Positions 7,435 to 16,237 of a stretch of 64,000 nt of DNA are shown piece after piece. The DNA lies in the NCBI RefSeq assembly GCF_014349235.1, contig NZ_JACSOH010000003.1, forward strand, positions 62,001 to 126,000, written 5' to 3'. A model generated the notes under the pieces. It saw nothing but the letters and a program-made list of their open reading frames with translations, did no database searches and was not told where the DNA came from. The position numbers and the translations under genes were made by a program. The stretch's first letter is position 1; each line of letters starts with the position of its first letter. This DNA is from Cytophaga sp. FL35 (GTDB lineage: Bacteria > Bacteroidota > Bacteroidia > Flavobacteriales > Flavobacteriaceae).

Positions 7435-8163
7435 GATTTCTAATTTTTAATAGTTCATATTCTTTTTTAAAGTCATCGGTTTTAAAACTGATCACACCTA
7501 TTAGTGTAAAAAGAACCATCTTGGTAAACATGAACTATAATCTTTTTTACAGGCTCTTACTGAAAATGAAGAATTAGGGTTTTAAATGGTGTAAGATAAC
7601 TTTGGAGAGTTTCAATGAATAAGTAGCTATAGAGAAAACAGTCATGAATATTGACAAGGCCAAAGAAGCGTACGTAACTAAAATTTCATAAAAAAGCCGG
7701 AAGTAGATCTTCCGGCCTTTCCCACATTTAAAACTGAAAATATGATACTGCCAAACCGTACGGCCCCTGATATATCAAAATCGATTTTACCAAAAGGATG
7801 CTGATTTAGGTAGTTCCCCCGAAACCTATATATCGAGCATGATCACCGGTATGGTGCCCTCAAGGTTACATCAGAACAAAAAAGCGCAATAGGTTGCTAC
7901 TTTATTTTGAGCCGTACCTTTTTTGGATTGACAGTTTCATAAAATTTTTGACGATTTCCCCCATGGGAAGGTTCACCATATTTATTTTAATATTCTATAA
8001 AAATTAGCATTCAGCTAAAACATTTCTTAAATGTTACTGATCGGGGGGCCGTAAAAATAAATATTTTCTTGAAACCGACCATCTTTACAAAAGATATTAA
8101 TGGCCCTAAAATCAACATTCACATAATATTAACCCAATCTATTTAAAGATTTGATTATTCCAC
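7435..8163. other. 729-base gap with a terminator and protein-like fragments
   Basis: No normal-size gene is visible. It contains a minus-strand terminator (7690-7716) and a 15-codon plus-strand ORF at 7644-7691 directly before that hairpin. On the minus strand at 7897-7986 an open fragment reads YGEPSHGGNRQKFYETVNPK and then KVRLKIK before a stop. An overlapping 25-codon ORF with ATG lies at 7979-7902. The fragment could be the decayed end of a lost gene or a small-protein gene. The terminator 450 bases beyond the 8164 stop suggests either a long 3' UTR or a separate small transcript. Confidence 0.35.
7690..7716 (-). terminator. Rho-independent terminator in the 7.4-8.2 kb gap
   Basis: GCCGGAAG (7696-7703) and CTTCCGGC (7709-7716) pair perfectly around a 5-base loop. 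On the minus strand the stem is followed by six T. It may close the transcript of the 8915-8164 gene pair or an unannotated small transcript between 7717 and 8163. Confidence 0.75.
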
Positions 8164-8727
8164 TTATTCAATAGTAGAAGCCTCCTTAAGGGTAGCAATA
8201 AAATTACCGGTTACCTTTAAATTGCCTTCTTGAAAATTTTCTAAACTAAGATTAATGATACCATGCAGTACTTTTTCATTTGCATGGGTAATATTAATTG
8301 TTCCCGATTTTGTATAATAGGGTTGCTCTCCTAAAAAGGAAATATCTGCAAAGCCAAATGCACCATTATTATTAGGAATAAATCCTAAATTTTGGGAGTC
8401 AATCTTGTAATAACCAATAGGCCCTTGATTTTTGCCATCCTCTTTTTTCAAGGTAAGCCCCATTTTATAACCTTTATGGGTCAATAAATCCTCAAAAACA
8501 AGTTCTATTGAATGAAAACCATGATGGGAATTACCTTCCGGATAAAAGAAACTAGCTTTTCCCTCTAATTGTTCTATTTGATTTTGGTCTGTTTTGAAAT
8601 TAAAAGTTCCATTTTCTACACTTGGAAAAAGAGCTGCTTCACTTCCATCCATACTGGCTCCTGTGATAAAAATCATAGGCAACAATAACCATAAGCTCAT
8701 TTTTGCTGTTTTCATTACTGTTTCCAT
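8164..8727 (-). CDS. Secreted protein of unknown function
   Basis: 187 residues from ATG 8727 (ATG 8715 would also fit). A signal peptide covers about residues 5-31 (MKTAKMSLWLLLPMIFITGA). The mature part is beta-rich and looks like a small exported single-domain protein: NGTFNFKTDQNQIEQLEG, HGFHSIELVFEDLLTHKGY, GTINITHANEKVLHGIINLS. It forms a pair with the small membrane protein 12 bases upstream. Both are divergent from a LytTR two-component system and may be its target (inference from position). Confidence 0.6.
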   Translation of the reverse strand: METVMKTAKMSLWLLLPMIFITGASMDGSEAALFPSVENGTFNFKTDQNQIEQLEGKASFFYPEGNSHHGFHSIELVFEDLLTHKGYKMGLTLKKEDGKNQGPIGYYKIDSQNLGFIPNNNGAFGFADISFLGEQPYYTKSGTINITHANEKVLHGIINLSLENFQEGNLKVTGNFIATLKEASTIE

Positions 8728-8738
8728 ATTTCCAAATT

Positions 8739-8915
8739 TTACTTTTGTGCCAACTCCATAGAATCGGATCGGGATTTATCAAATGACTCTTTCCCGTCTT
8801 GGTTATCCATACTTATAAGTTCCTCTACCTTGGTTGGTGATTTCCTATCGTTGGTAACAATTGCCAACACAAGCGCAATAATCAAAAGACCAAACATTAT
8901 CACACACTTTTTCAT
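8739..8915 (-). CDS. Small single-pass membrane protein
   Basis: The start at ATG 8915 gives 59 residues: MKKCVIMFGLLIIALVLAIV, a signal anchor, then a charged tail (EELISMDNQDGKESFDKSRS). The ORF stays open upstream to 8951, but that extension is polar and the internal ATG has the same AGTAATGAAAA context as the downstream gene. First gene of the pair divergent from the LytTR regulator. No family recognised. Confidence 0.5.
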   Translation of the reverse strand: MKKCVIMFGLLIIALVLAIVTNDRKSPTKVEELISMDNQDGKESFDKSRSDSMELAQK

Positions 8916-9097
8916 TACTTTTTGTTTTGTTCGTATTCCGTTATCAAACATTAATTGAATGGGAGAACTTGTGTAAGATATTTGTGAGATCTAATGTAGT
9001 GGAGAATAAGAGTGAACGTTGTAGCGGATGTATAATTGGGCGCTTTTTGTGTATAATCTGCAAATAAAACTTGGACTCAAAATTCAAAATGGCCTAA

Positions 9098-9115
9098 CCT
9101 TCAAAATTTTGAAGG
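9098..9115. promoter_or_regulatory. 18-bp perfect palindrome in the LytTR divergent region
   Basis: CCTTCAAAATTTTGAAGG is its own reverse complement and sits between the small membrane gene (start 8915) and the response regulator (start 9266). It is a good candidate operator for either divergent transcript. The rest of 8916-9265 is AT-rich and holds no ORF. A weak LytTR-like AACGTTCAC occurs on the complement near 9013-9021. Confidence 0.45.
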
Positions 9116-9265
9116 ATTTTTCTTTCATTTGTTTATTACAAAGATTACATAAAATGATTTTAATCAATTTATTACCATTTATACGGTAATTATGTCCATT
9201 GGCACATCTTTTCAAAATGTATTGGTTACATAAAACTAAATTTGATTAATTTACACTTAAAGCTT

Positions 9266-10006
9266 ATGGTTATGTTAGACGCTGTCATTGTAGATGATGA
9301 AATTAAGGCCTTACAAAGCCTTTCTTGGGAATTGACAAATTTTAGTGATGAAATTAATGTGAATGCCTCTTTCACGGACCCGTTTGAAGCATTGACCTAT
9401 TTAGAAAAGAACACTCCAGACTGTCTTTTTCTGGATATTGAAATGCCTACCATGGACGGTTTTCAATTCATACAAAAATTGACCAACAAAAATTTTCCGG
9501 TGGTCATTACTACGGCTTACAACCAATATGCCATTAAAGCACTTAAGAATGAGGCTATTGATTATCTCTTAAAGCCCATAGACTCAGATGACCTAAAGGA
9601 TACCATTATTAAAATAAGAAAGTTTAATTCTAAAAACTATACAGCTGAACGTCTGGAAAAAATATTGCTAAGCTTTAATGATAGCGCCAATCATAAGAAA
9701 ATCACTTTCAACACGGATGGCAAGCTGGTCTTTTTAAATAGTGATGAAATTCTATATGCAGAGTCTGATGGAAACTATAGCACAATTTATCTTACAGATG
9801 GTCAAAAAATCGTTCTGACAAAAAAATTAAAGGAGGTAAATGAGCTTTTACCCAACAGTTCCTTTTTTAGAATACATAATTCATACATTATCAACCTGAA
9901 CAAAATAAAAGAGTTTTTAAAGACTGACGGTTACGTAATTTTGGAATCCAACCATAAAATACCTGTATCTAGGCAGAAAAAATCAGACTTTTTGGATATG
10001 CTCTAA
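9266..10006 (+). CDS. LytTR family response regulator
   Basis: 246 residues from ATG 9266; the TTG at 9242 is an unlikely start. The receiver domain has the acidic pair VDDE near residue 9, phospho-acceptor Asp57 in LFLDIEMP and Lys103 in LLKPI. The C-terminal LytTR DNA-binding domain spans about 145-245, with ILYAESDGNYSTIYLTDG and FFRIHNSYIINLNKI. The gene is 7 bases upstream of the cognate TPR sensor kinase. Such regulators bind paired direct repeats upstream of targets; candidate targets are the divergent gene pair and, speculatively, the LytTR-box-like elements behind hflX. Confidence 0.92.
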   Translation: MVMLDAVIVDDEIKALQSLSWELTNFSDEINVNASFTDPFEALTYLEKNTPDCLFLDIEMPTMDGFQFIQKLTNKNFPVVITTAYNQYAIKALKNEAIDYLLKPIDSDDLKDTIIKIRKFNSKNYTAERLEKILLSFNDSANHKKITFNTDGKLVFLNSDEILYAESDGNYSTIYLTDGQKIVLTKKLKEVNELLPNSSFFRIHNSYIINLNKIKEFLKTDGYVILESNHKIPVSRQKKSDFLDML

Positions 10007-10013
10007 ATTTTAA

Positions 10014-11960
10014 ATGCAGTCCCAAATAACATATGTTTTTAGTTCCCCACTTTCGCTTAAACCGCGCTTAGTGCGTCTTGTCATACACCTAGTCTTATTA
10101 TTGATCTTTGGTCATGTTTCGGGTCAAAATATTGATGCAAGGGTAAAGAGAACCCTTGATAGTTTAATTGCAAAGGGACCTACCTCCATCAAAGAAATTG
10201 AAGAAGCCATAAAGCCTTTTGAGATGGACACCTTACAAATGCACTACTTTGTAAAGGCTTCCGCACTAAAAAATTATATGCCCGGTCAAGTAATAGGACT
10301 TAACAAACTGGGTGTTAGGTACCGTCTTATTTCAAAGTTCAATAAATCCATTGAAAAGCACAAGCAGGCCCTGGAATCTGCGCAAATTTCCGAAAATGTA
10401 GACTTGGAAATTTACTCCCTTAACATGCTGGGTGTAATCTATAGACGTATAGACGCCATAACCGCAGCTCTCGATTATACCTATGAAGCTTTAGACCTTG
10501 CCCAAAAACAGCCAAAACCTTCCATCAACATTCAACAAAGTATAAGTCATTCATACCATAATATTGGTCAGATAAACCGTATTTTAGGCCAGTACGACTT
10601 GGCCACCCAACAATTCATAAAAGCTTTAGAATTAGAAGAATCCCTGAACAACAAGTTAGGTCTTGCCATCAATTACCAAAATATTGGTGAATGCCAAGAA
10701 GCACAGGGCATGCTTGAAGACGCGCTCCAGACTTACGACAAGGCAATGACCCTGAACAATGAATTGGATTATCTGCGGGGAAAAATAATTTGCAATAACG
10801 GAATAGCACATATATACGTGCATCAGAAGGAAACCCAAAAAGCGGTAAGTCTGCTCCAAAACACTCTTGTGGATGCAAAGAAACATGGAGAGCATGCCTT
10901 AATTGCCGCCGTACATTTAACGCTAGGTTGGGCCTTTACAGAATTAAAAGAATTTGATAACGCAGAAGAAAACTTGCGATTGGGTCTCGAGCTTTCCAGC
11001 ACGTACAATTTACAACGAATAAGAGCTGATGCCTATGATTTTCTTTCCGATTTGTGGGCAAAAAAGGGCGATCACGAGAAGGCTCTTAAGTACTATAAGA
11101 CCTCCTTGGATGTAAAGCACCAAATTAAGAATAATAAAAATGTGCGTTATGTATATAGCTCCATAATTAAAAGGGACAATGAGAAGAACTTAAATAGTAT
11201 GAACCAGCAACTACGAAAAAATAATACGAGGTTGCTGGTTTCTGGAATAGTGATTGCGCTACTTTCCGGTATTTTCTACATTCTCTACCGTCAATATCAA
11301 CTTAAAAATGATAAAAAGTTGCTCACTTTAGAGCAAAGCATGCTGCGCAGCCAAATGAATCCGCATTTCCTTTTTAATTCCCTTAACTCCATAAAGCTCT
11401 ACATAATTAATAACGAGCAGAAAAATGCCGTTCATTACCTCAACAAATTCTCTAAGCTCGTCCGGAAAATATTAGAATCCTCCTCAATGCGGGAAATCCC
11501 TTTGGCCGAAGAATTGGAAACGGTTGAACTATATATGAACATTGAAAATATACGTTTTTCCAATGAAATTGATTTTAAAGTGCGTGTAGAAGAAGATATT
11601 GATGTCCATACCATTAGAATCCCCTCCTTAATTTTGCAACCCTTCCTTGAGAATGCCCTGTGGCACGGGCTCTCCTCCAAAAAAGGCGAAAAGAAAATAG
11701 AATTGCACATCTACAAAAAAGCGAAAGATTATCTAGATATTTCCATTACCGATAATGGTATAGGACGGGAGGCTGCTGAGCGTATAAAACAGAACAAAGT
11801 GCTAAAACGTAAATCCGTAGGAATAGAAATTACCAAAGAGCGACTTGCTAATTTCTCCAAAGACTTATTGAATACTTTTGACGTAGAATTTGTAGACCTT
11901 TATGATGAAAACAATGAACCAAGTGGTACAAAGGTTATTTTACACATCCCTATGGCTTAG
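10014..11960 (+). CDS. TPR-containing LytS-type sensor histidine kinase
   Basis: 648 residues. A signal sequence lies at about 20-38. TPR repeats fill about 60-385 (for example SYHNIGQINRILGQYDLATQ, KGDHEKALKYYKTSLDVK). A membrane helix is at about 402-424 (LVSGIVIALLSGIFYILY). The His-kinase motif QMNPHFLFNSLNSIK carries His451, and the ATPase domain has LENALWHG and ITDNGIGREAAERI. The periplasmic TPRs are the likely sensor and the cytosolic part phosphorylates the LytTR regulator just upstream. Its 3' end overlaps the opposed DUF3109 gene by 21 bases. The ligand is unknown. Confidence 0.92.
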   Translation: MQSQITYVFSSPLSLKPRLVRLVIHLVLLLIFGHVSGQNIDARVKRTLDSLIAKGPTSIKEIEEAIKPFEMDTLQMHYFVKASALKNYMPGQVIGLNKLGVRYRLISKFNKSIEKHKQALESAQISENVDLEIYSLNMLGVIYRRIDAITAALDYTYEALDLAQKQPKPSINIQQSISHSYHNIGQINRILGQYDLATQQFIKALELEESLNNKLGLAINYQNIGECQEAQGMLEDALQTYDKAMTLNNELDYLRGKIICNNGIAHIYVHQKETQKAVSLLQNTLVDAKKHGEHALIAAVHLTLGWAFTELKEFDNAEENLRLGLELSSTYNLQRIRADAYDFLSDLWAKKGDHEKALKYYKTSLDVKHQIKNNKNVRYVYSSIIKRDNEKNLNSMNQQLRKNNTRLLVSGIVIALLSGIFYILYRQYQLKNDKKLLTLEQSMLRSQMNPHFLFNSLNSIKLYIINNEQKNAVHYLNKFSKLVRKILESSSMREIPLAEELETVELYMNIENIRFSNEIDFKVRVEEDIDVHTIRIPSLILQPFLENALWHGLSSKKGEKKIELHIYKKAKDYLDISITDNGIGREAAERIKQNKVLKRKSVGIEITKERLANFSKDLLNTFDVEFVDLYDENNEPSGTKVILHIPMA

Positions 11961-12521
11961 GTGTTGATCCGCTATCGTTTCTAACTCTTGGTACCACGCA
12001 TCCCCAAATTTTCTGATCAAAGCCTCCTTTACAAATTTGTATATAGGAACCTTTAGCTCTTGTCCCAAAGAACAAGCCGGGTCACAAATAGACCATTTAT
12101 GATAATTAACGGCCGTGAGCTGGGTATATTCACGCACTCTTACGGGATACATATGGCAAGAAACGGGTTTTTTCCAATCAACTGCGCCCTTATTATAAGC
12201 TTCTTCAATCCCACATAATGCAGTGCCATTCTCTGAGAAGGTAACGTATGCACATTCACTATCGTTAACCAATGGAGTTTCCCACTCCCCGTCTTCCCCT
12301 TTTATAAATGTTCCCTGTTCCTCAATGGCCTGTACACCTTCTTTTCTCAAAAAGGGCTTCACCTTTTCAAAGATATTATCAAGGATTCGGGTTTCCTCAT
12401 CGTCCAAAGGAGCCCCGGCATTACCATCAACACAGCAAGCGCCTTTACAAGCCGTTAGGTTGCACACAAAATCGTTCTCAATTATTTCTTCTGATACGAT
12501 GGTTTTTCCCAGCTGAAACAT
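11940..12521 (-). CDS. DUF3109 family Cys-rich protein
   Basis: 193 residues with a conserved N-terminal cysteine cluster CNLTACKGACC and later Cys in SECAYVTF, ALCGIEEAY, VSCHMYPVRV and SICDPACSLG. This is the pattern of the DUF3109 family, related to YkgJ-type proteins with a predicted metal or iron-sulfur binding CxxxCxxC cluster. No enzymatic role is established. It is monocistronic and convergent with the sensor kinase; its promoter lies in the gap before marC. Confidence 0.88.
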   Translation of the reverse strand: MFQLGKTIVSEEIIENDFVCNLTACKGACCVDGNAGAPLDDEETRILDNIFEKVKPFLRKEGVQAIEEQGTFIKGEDGEWETPLVNDSECAYVTFSENGTALCGIEEAYNKGAVDWKKPVSCHMYPVRVREYTQLTAVNYHKWSICDPACSLGQELKVPIYKFVKEALIRKFGDAWYQELETIADQHLSHRDV

Positions 12522-12590
12522 GATATAAGTTTATGGAGACAAAGATACCCTTTAAACAACATCATTTAACAGTAATTTTCATTAGTTAAC

Positions 12591-12622
12591 TTGCACAGGC
12601 TCTTTTAATAAATGTACTTTTG
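12591..12622 (+). promoter_or_regulatory. Bacteroidota-type promoter of the marC gene
   Basis: A TTG at 12591-12593 is followed after 21 bases by TACTTTTG (12615-12622), matching the Bacteroidota -33/-7 consensus (TTG / TAnnTTTG). The predicted start of transcription is about 8 bases before the ATG at 12638. Confidence 0.6.
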
Positions 12623-12637
12623 CCGAAATTTTAGCGC

Positions 12638-13216
12638 ATGGAACTTCATTTTGATTTTCGGGAAATAGCGACCGCAACAATGGTACTTTTTGCTGTAATT
12701 GACATTTTGGGAAGTGTACCTATTATCATTGGGCTTCGCAAAAAAGTGGGGCATATTGAATCTGAAAAGGCCTCTATTGTTTCTTCTGCCATTATGGTAG
12801 CCTTTCTATTTGTGGGGGAAGAAATACTTAACCTCATTGGCATTGACGTCTATTCATTTGCCGTGGCAGGTTCATTTATTCTCTTTTTCCTGGCGTTGGA
12901 GATGATTTTAGGTATTACGCTCTACAAGGAAGATGAACCAGAAAGCGCATCCATTGTACCTATTGCCTTTCCCTTAATTGCCGGTGCTGGTACCCTTACC
13001 GCCTTACTTTCCTTACGTGCGGAATACTATGTAGAAAACATAATTGTTGCCATTCTGGTCAACACCATATTTGTTTTCATCGTATTAAAATCTTCAAAAA
13101 GAATAGAAAAGGTATTGGGCAAAAATGGCCTAAACATTATTAGAAAAGTTTTTGGCGTAATTTTATTGGCCATAGCGGTTAAGCTATTTGCCGCCAATGT
13201 GAACCAGTTGTTTTAA
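12638..13216 (+). CDS. MarC family integral membrane protein
   Basis: 192 residues with six predicted membrane helices. Family signatures are FAVIDILGSVPIIIGLR near the N-terminus and SIVPIAFPLIAGAGTLTALL in the middle. MarC/UPF0056 proteins are inner-membrane proteins of unproven transport function; the old link to multiple antibiotic resistance has not held up. Followed after 13 bases by a small membrane protein gene, probably in one transcript. Confidence 0.9.
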   Translation: MELHFDFREIATATMVLFAVIDILGSVPIIIGLRKKVGHIESEKASIVSSAIMVAFLFVGEEILNLIGIDVYSFAVAGSFILFFLALEMILGITLYKEDEPESASIVPIAFPLIAGAGTLTALLSLRAEYYVENIIVAILVNTIFVFIVLKSSKRIEKVLGKNGLNIIRKVFGVILLAIAVKLFAANVNQLF

Positions 13217-13229
13217 AACAAAAATCAAT

Positions 13230-13433
13230 ATGAGCAGAACTGTAACCATTATACTGATTCTTATCTCCATAGCCCTTATGGCTTACAACGCCACTATGAT
13301 CGACTTTGAGCAACCCCTCAAAGGAGATAGCAGCGTAGCGGTCATTGGAATTATTGCTCCACTGTGTGCCATTTTATTGATTCTTATTTACCGCACCAGT
13401 AAAAAAATTCAACAAAAGGTAGAAAAGCATTAA
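13230..13433 (+). CDS. Small two-helix membrane protein
   Basis: 67 residues, two hydrophobic helices (TVTIILILISIALMAYNA and VAVIGIIAPLCAILLILIYR) and a lysine-rich tail. It lies 13 bases after marC and its stop overlaps the convergent S41 protease stop by 4 bases. No function recognised; likely co-transcribed with marC. Confidence 0.65.
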   Translation: MSRTVTIILILISIALMAYNATMIDFEQPLKGDSSVAVIGIIAPLCAILLILIYRTSKKIQQKVEKH

Positions 13434-15055
13434 TTGTTGCTTTCTATGGCCGAAGCTTCCTTTTGACGTACTGGAGGATTGTCCAATTCCAGAACTTCCT
13501 GAAGCATAGCATCTTCAGAACTTTTAATCTTTGCATGTAAATTGGCCCCGAACAACTGCTCTGCCAAGGCCGCTTTTAAATACGTTTTTATGCTAGACTC
13601 GTATTGATAGAAATCCATCTTTAAGTTTCTGGAAAGGGAATAGTCCACAAACTTCTGGAAAAGGATATCATCGGCCTTAAAATTTTCTACAAATTCCGTT
13701 TCCGTATACTGTTCGTACCTGCTGCGGTCTTCATCCAAATGTTCAAAAATGAAGTAGGACAGCCAGCCGTAACTATCCATACTTTCTACTGCTTCTTCCT
13801 CATTGGTACCAATAGGAACAAATACATCAGGTATAATACCACCGCCCCCATAGACTACCTTCCCTTTTGGAGTGGTAAACTTAAGTGAATCGGCCACTTT
13901 AATACTATCTACGGAAACCAATTCCCCACTATGGTAACGTTCTGTAAATCGTTTATAATAATCTTCGGAACCGTTTTCATACGATTTTTGAATACTTCTA
14001 CCCGTGGGTGTATAGTATCTGGATACGGTCAATCTTACCGCAGAGCCATCTCCCAATGCCATCTCTCTTTGCACCAAGCCCTTACCAAAAGATCTTCTTC
14101 CAACAATGGTACCTATATCATTATCTTGCAAAGCACCTGCCACAATTTCACTTGCAGAGGCAGATCTTTCATTGATCAATACATAAACCGGTTTGTCCTC
14201 AAAGTTGCCCCTGCTTGTAGCATAGGTCTTATCAATTTTCCCTTTCTTGTTTTTTGTAAAAAGTATCAATTTCCCATCTTCCAAAAACTCATCGGCCATT
14301 TTTTCCGCCACCCCTAAATAACCACCTGGATTATCCCGTAAATCTAATGTTAGTTTTGTAGCGCCCTGTTTTCTTAGAGCACTCAAAGCTTTTTTAAACT
14401 CTTTATAAGTGGATTCCGCAAAACGATTCACTTTAATATAACCCATTTCATCCGTGAGCATAAAATAGGCTTCCACACTTTTAATAGGTACTATACCTCT
14501 ACGAACTTTTACATCAAATGTTTTGTTCCCTTCCTTGCGAAAGACTTTTAGCTGCACCGAACTACCTTCCTCGCCTTTTAGTTTTTCAACGATGGCGTCA
14601 TTTCTAAGATTTTTTCCGAACAACGTATCGGCTCCTGCCATAAGAATACGATCACCGGCCTTAATTCCTTTTATTTCACTAGGACCATCAGGAATGGTTT
14701 TAATGACCGCGATGGTGTCATTGTAGGCATAGAAGTTAATACCGATTCCTACAAAGTCGCCCTTCATATTTTCGGCAACATGCTCCATTTGATTTTTTGG
14801 AATATAAACCGAATGAGGATCTAATTTTTCGAGAATTTGATTTACGGTAACATCTACAATACTATCCGTATTTATTTCGTCTACATATTCGTAGTCAATA
14901 TAATCGATCAGTCTGTTAAGTTTGTCCTTTTTGGAATTGGTAGAAAATAGTTTTTCCGGAGAATCATCAAAATTCAATTTACCACCCATAAAAATACCCA
15001 GGGCGAGCGCCGCTGCGATGATGGTTGGCCATATATAACTATTTTTTCCTTTCAT
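13430..15055 (-). CDS. S41 family C-terminal processing peptidase
   Basis: 541 residues. An N-terminal membrane anchor or signal (YIWPTIIAAALALGIFMGG) is followed by a helical domain and a PDZ domain (about 95-185, GIGINFYAYNDTIAVIK). The tail-specific protease core contains LRDNPGG (240-245), the Ser nucleophile in ERSASASE (297-303) and Lys325 in SFGKG. It would cleave periplasmic proteins near their C-terminus. The C-terminal 120 residues are a helical extension, common in Bacteroidota homologues. Lies 18 bases downstream of the dCMP deaminase gene, probably one operon. Confidence 0.92.
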   Translation of the reverse strand: MKGKNSYIWPTIIAAALALGIFMGGKLNFDDSPEKLFSTNSKKDKLNRLIDYIDYEYVDEINTDSIVDVTVNQILEKLDPHSVYIPKNQMEHVAENMKGDFVGIGINFYAYNDTIAVIKTIPDGPSEIKGIKAGDRILMAGADTLFGKNLRNDAIVEKLKGEEGSSVQLKVFRKEGNKTFDVKVRRGIVPIKSVEAYFMLTDEMGYIKVNRFAESTYKEFKKALSALRKQGATKLTLDLRDNPGGYLGVAEKMADEFLEDGKLILFTKNKKGKIDKTYATSRGNFEDKPVYVLINERSASASEIVAGALQDNDIGTIVGRRSFGKGLVQREMALGDGSAVRLTVSRYYTPTGRSIQKSYENGSEDYYKRFTERYHSGELVSVDSIKVADSLKFTTPKGKVVYGGGGIIPDVFVPIGTNEEEAVESMDSYGWLSYFIFEHLDEDRSRYEQYTETEFVENFKADDILFQKFVDYSLSRNLKMDFYQYESSIKTYLKAALAEQLFGANLHAKIKSSEDAMLQEVLELDNPPVRQKEASAIESNN

Positions 15056-15073
15056 TGCTCTATAGGTAATTTC

Positions 15074-15511
15074 CTAGACCAGTGCTTCAATTTCGGGCAT
15101 GTGAACCAGTTCTACACCGGCTTTTCTCAAGAAGGTTAGACCGGAATCATCCTTGTATGCGGTTTGATACACCACACGTTTAATGCCAGACTGGTGAATA
15201 AGTTTACTACATTCCCTACAAGGTGATAAGGTAATATACAACGTAGCACCCTCACATGATTGCGTTGAAGAGGCTACTTTACTAATAGCATTTGCTTCCG
15301 CATGCAATACATACCATTTGGTATAACCCTCTTCATCTTCACAATGATTTTCAAATCCGGTTGGCGTACCATTGTAACCGTCGCTAATGATCATACGATC
15401 TTTTACAATAATTGCACCAACTTGTTTACGCTTGCAATAAGAAAGTTTGCCCCATTCCTTGGCCATACGTAAATATGCCCGGTCATATTTTTCTTGCTTG
15501 CTGTCTTTCAT
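15074..15511 (-). CDS. Deoxycytidylate (dCMP) deaminase family protein
   Basis: 145 residues, full length for the ComEB/dCMP deaminase family. Zinc ligands and catalytic Glu are in HAEANAI (His70, Glu72) and SPCRECSKLI (Cys98, Cys101). It converts dCMP to dUMP, feeding thymidylate synthesis. The N-terminal CKRKQVGAIIVKDRMIISDG fits the nucleotide-binding half of the fold. It is upstream of and probably co-transcribed with the S41 protease, a frequent flavobacterial arrangement. Confidence 0.92.
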   Translation of the reverse strand: MKDSKQEKYDRAYLRMAKEWGKLSYCKRKQVGAIIVKDRMIISDGYNGTPTGFENHCEDEEGYTKWYVLHAEANAISKVASSTQSCEGATLYITLSPCRECSKLIHQSGIKRVVYQTAYKDDSGLTFLRKAGVELVHMPEIEALV

Positions 15512-15594
15512 TCAATTAGAAAATCACTAAGATACCTGCTTTCATAAAGCATCACAATTATTTGGGGTTAATTTTAAGTGAAAGCAAAAGTGTG

Positions 15595-16179
15595 CTACAA
15601 AGGAAACGTATCTATCAACATGGGTATTGTAATGAGAAGAATTAAAGTTGACCCTATGATGATATAAAGACGCTGACTCAACTTTAATACATTGATAATC
15701 AATAAAGAGATACAAAGCACCACCAACACAATAATTACTTGAGAGACCTCAATACCAGCGGCAAAACCCAATAGCGGAACCATCTTGTTTTCCTGTTCTG
15801 CCATTAGCATCTTAAAGTAATTGCTAAAACCAAAACCGTGTATCAATCCAAAAAATGCCGTTGCCACCATATGAAGACCTATATTCTTCTTACCTGTGGG
15901 CATTTTGGTATATAATATATTAAATATGGCCGTCATTGCGATCGTTACGGGAATCAAAAATTCTATAAGTCCCACATCTACCAAAACAATTTCATAGGTA
16001 CTCAAGGCCAACGACAAACAATGGGTAATAGTAAAAACCGTGGCCAGCAGTACTACGTTCTTCCAACTTTTAAAGGTAAAGGGCAATGCCAATGCCGCTA
16101 AGAATAAAATATGATCGTAGGCGTTAAAATCAAGCACATGCTCCAGGCCTAATTTTAAATAGAACCAAATATCTGACAT
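15595..16179 (-). CDS. HupE/UreJ-like membrane protein
   Basis: 194 residues with six membrane helices. The signature near the N-terminus, LKLGLEHVLDFNAYDHILFL, and HGFGFSNYF in the middle match the HupE/UreJ_2 family. Some members transport nickel or cobalt. No hydrogenase or urease genes are nearby, so the metal role is uncertain. Monocistronic, about 60 bases downstream of the TerB/DnaJ gene. Confidence 0.82.
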   Translation of the reverse strand: MSDIWFYLKLGLEHVLDFNAYDHILFLAALALPFTFKSWKNVVLLATVFTITHCLSLALSTYEIVLVDVGLIEFLIPVTIAMTAIFNILYTKMPTGKKNIGLHMVATAFFGLIHGFGFSNYFKMLMAEQENKMVPLLGFAAGIEVSQVIIVLVVLCISLLIINVLKLSQRLYIIIGSTLILLITIPMLIDTFPL

Positions 16180-16237
16180 GGGTTCGTTTTATGAGTTAGG
16201 TTGATGATACAATGGTAAGTAAAAATAAACCTTGTTT

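Noticed and set aside
7268-7531. 87-codon minus-strand ORF starting MFTKMVLFTLIGVISF
   Set aside because: It overlaps the small lipoprotein gene in another frame. The lipoprotein has a clear lipobox, and the second half of this ORF has shadow-like Arg/Cys-rich composition.
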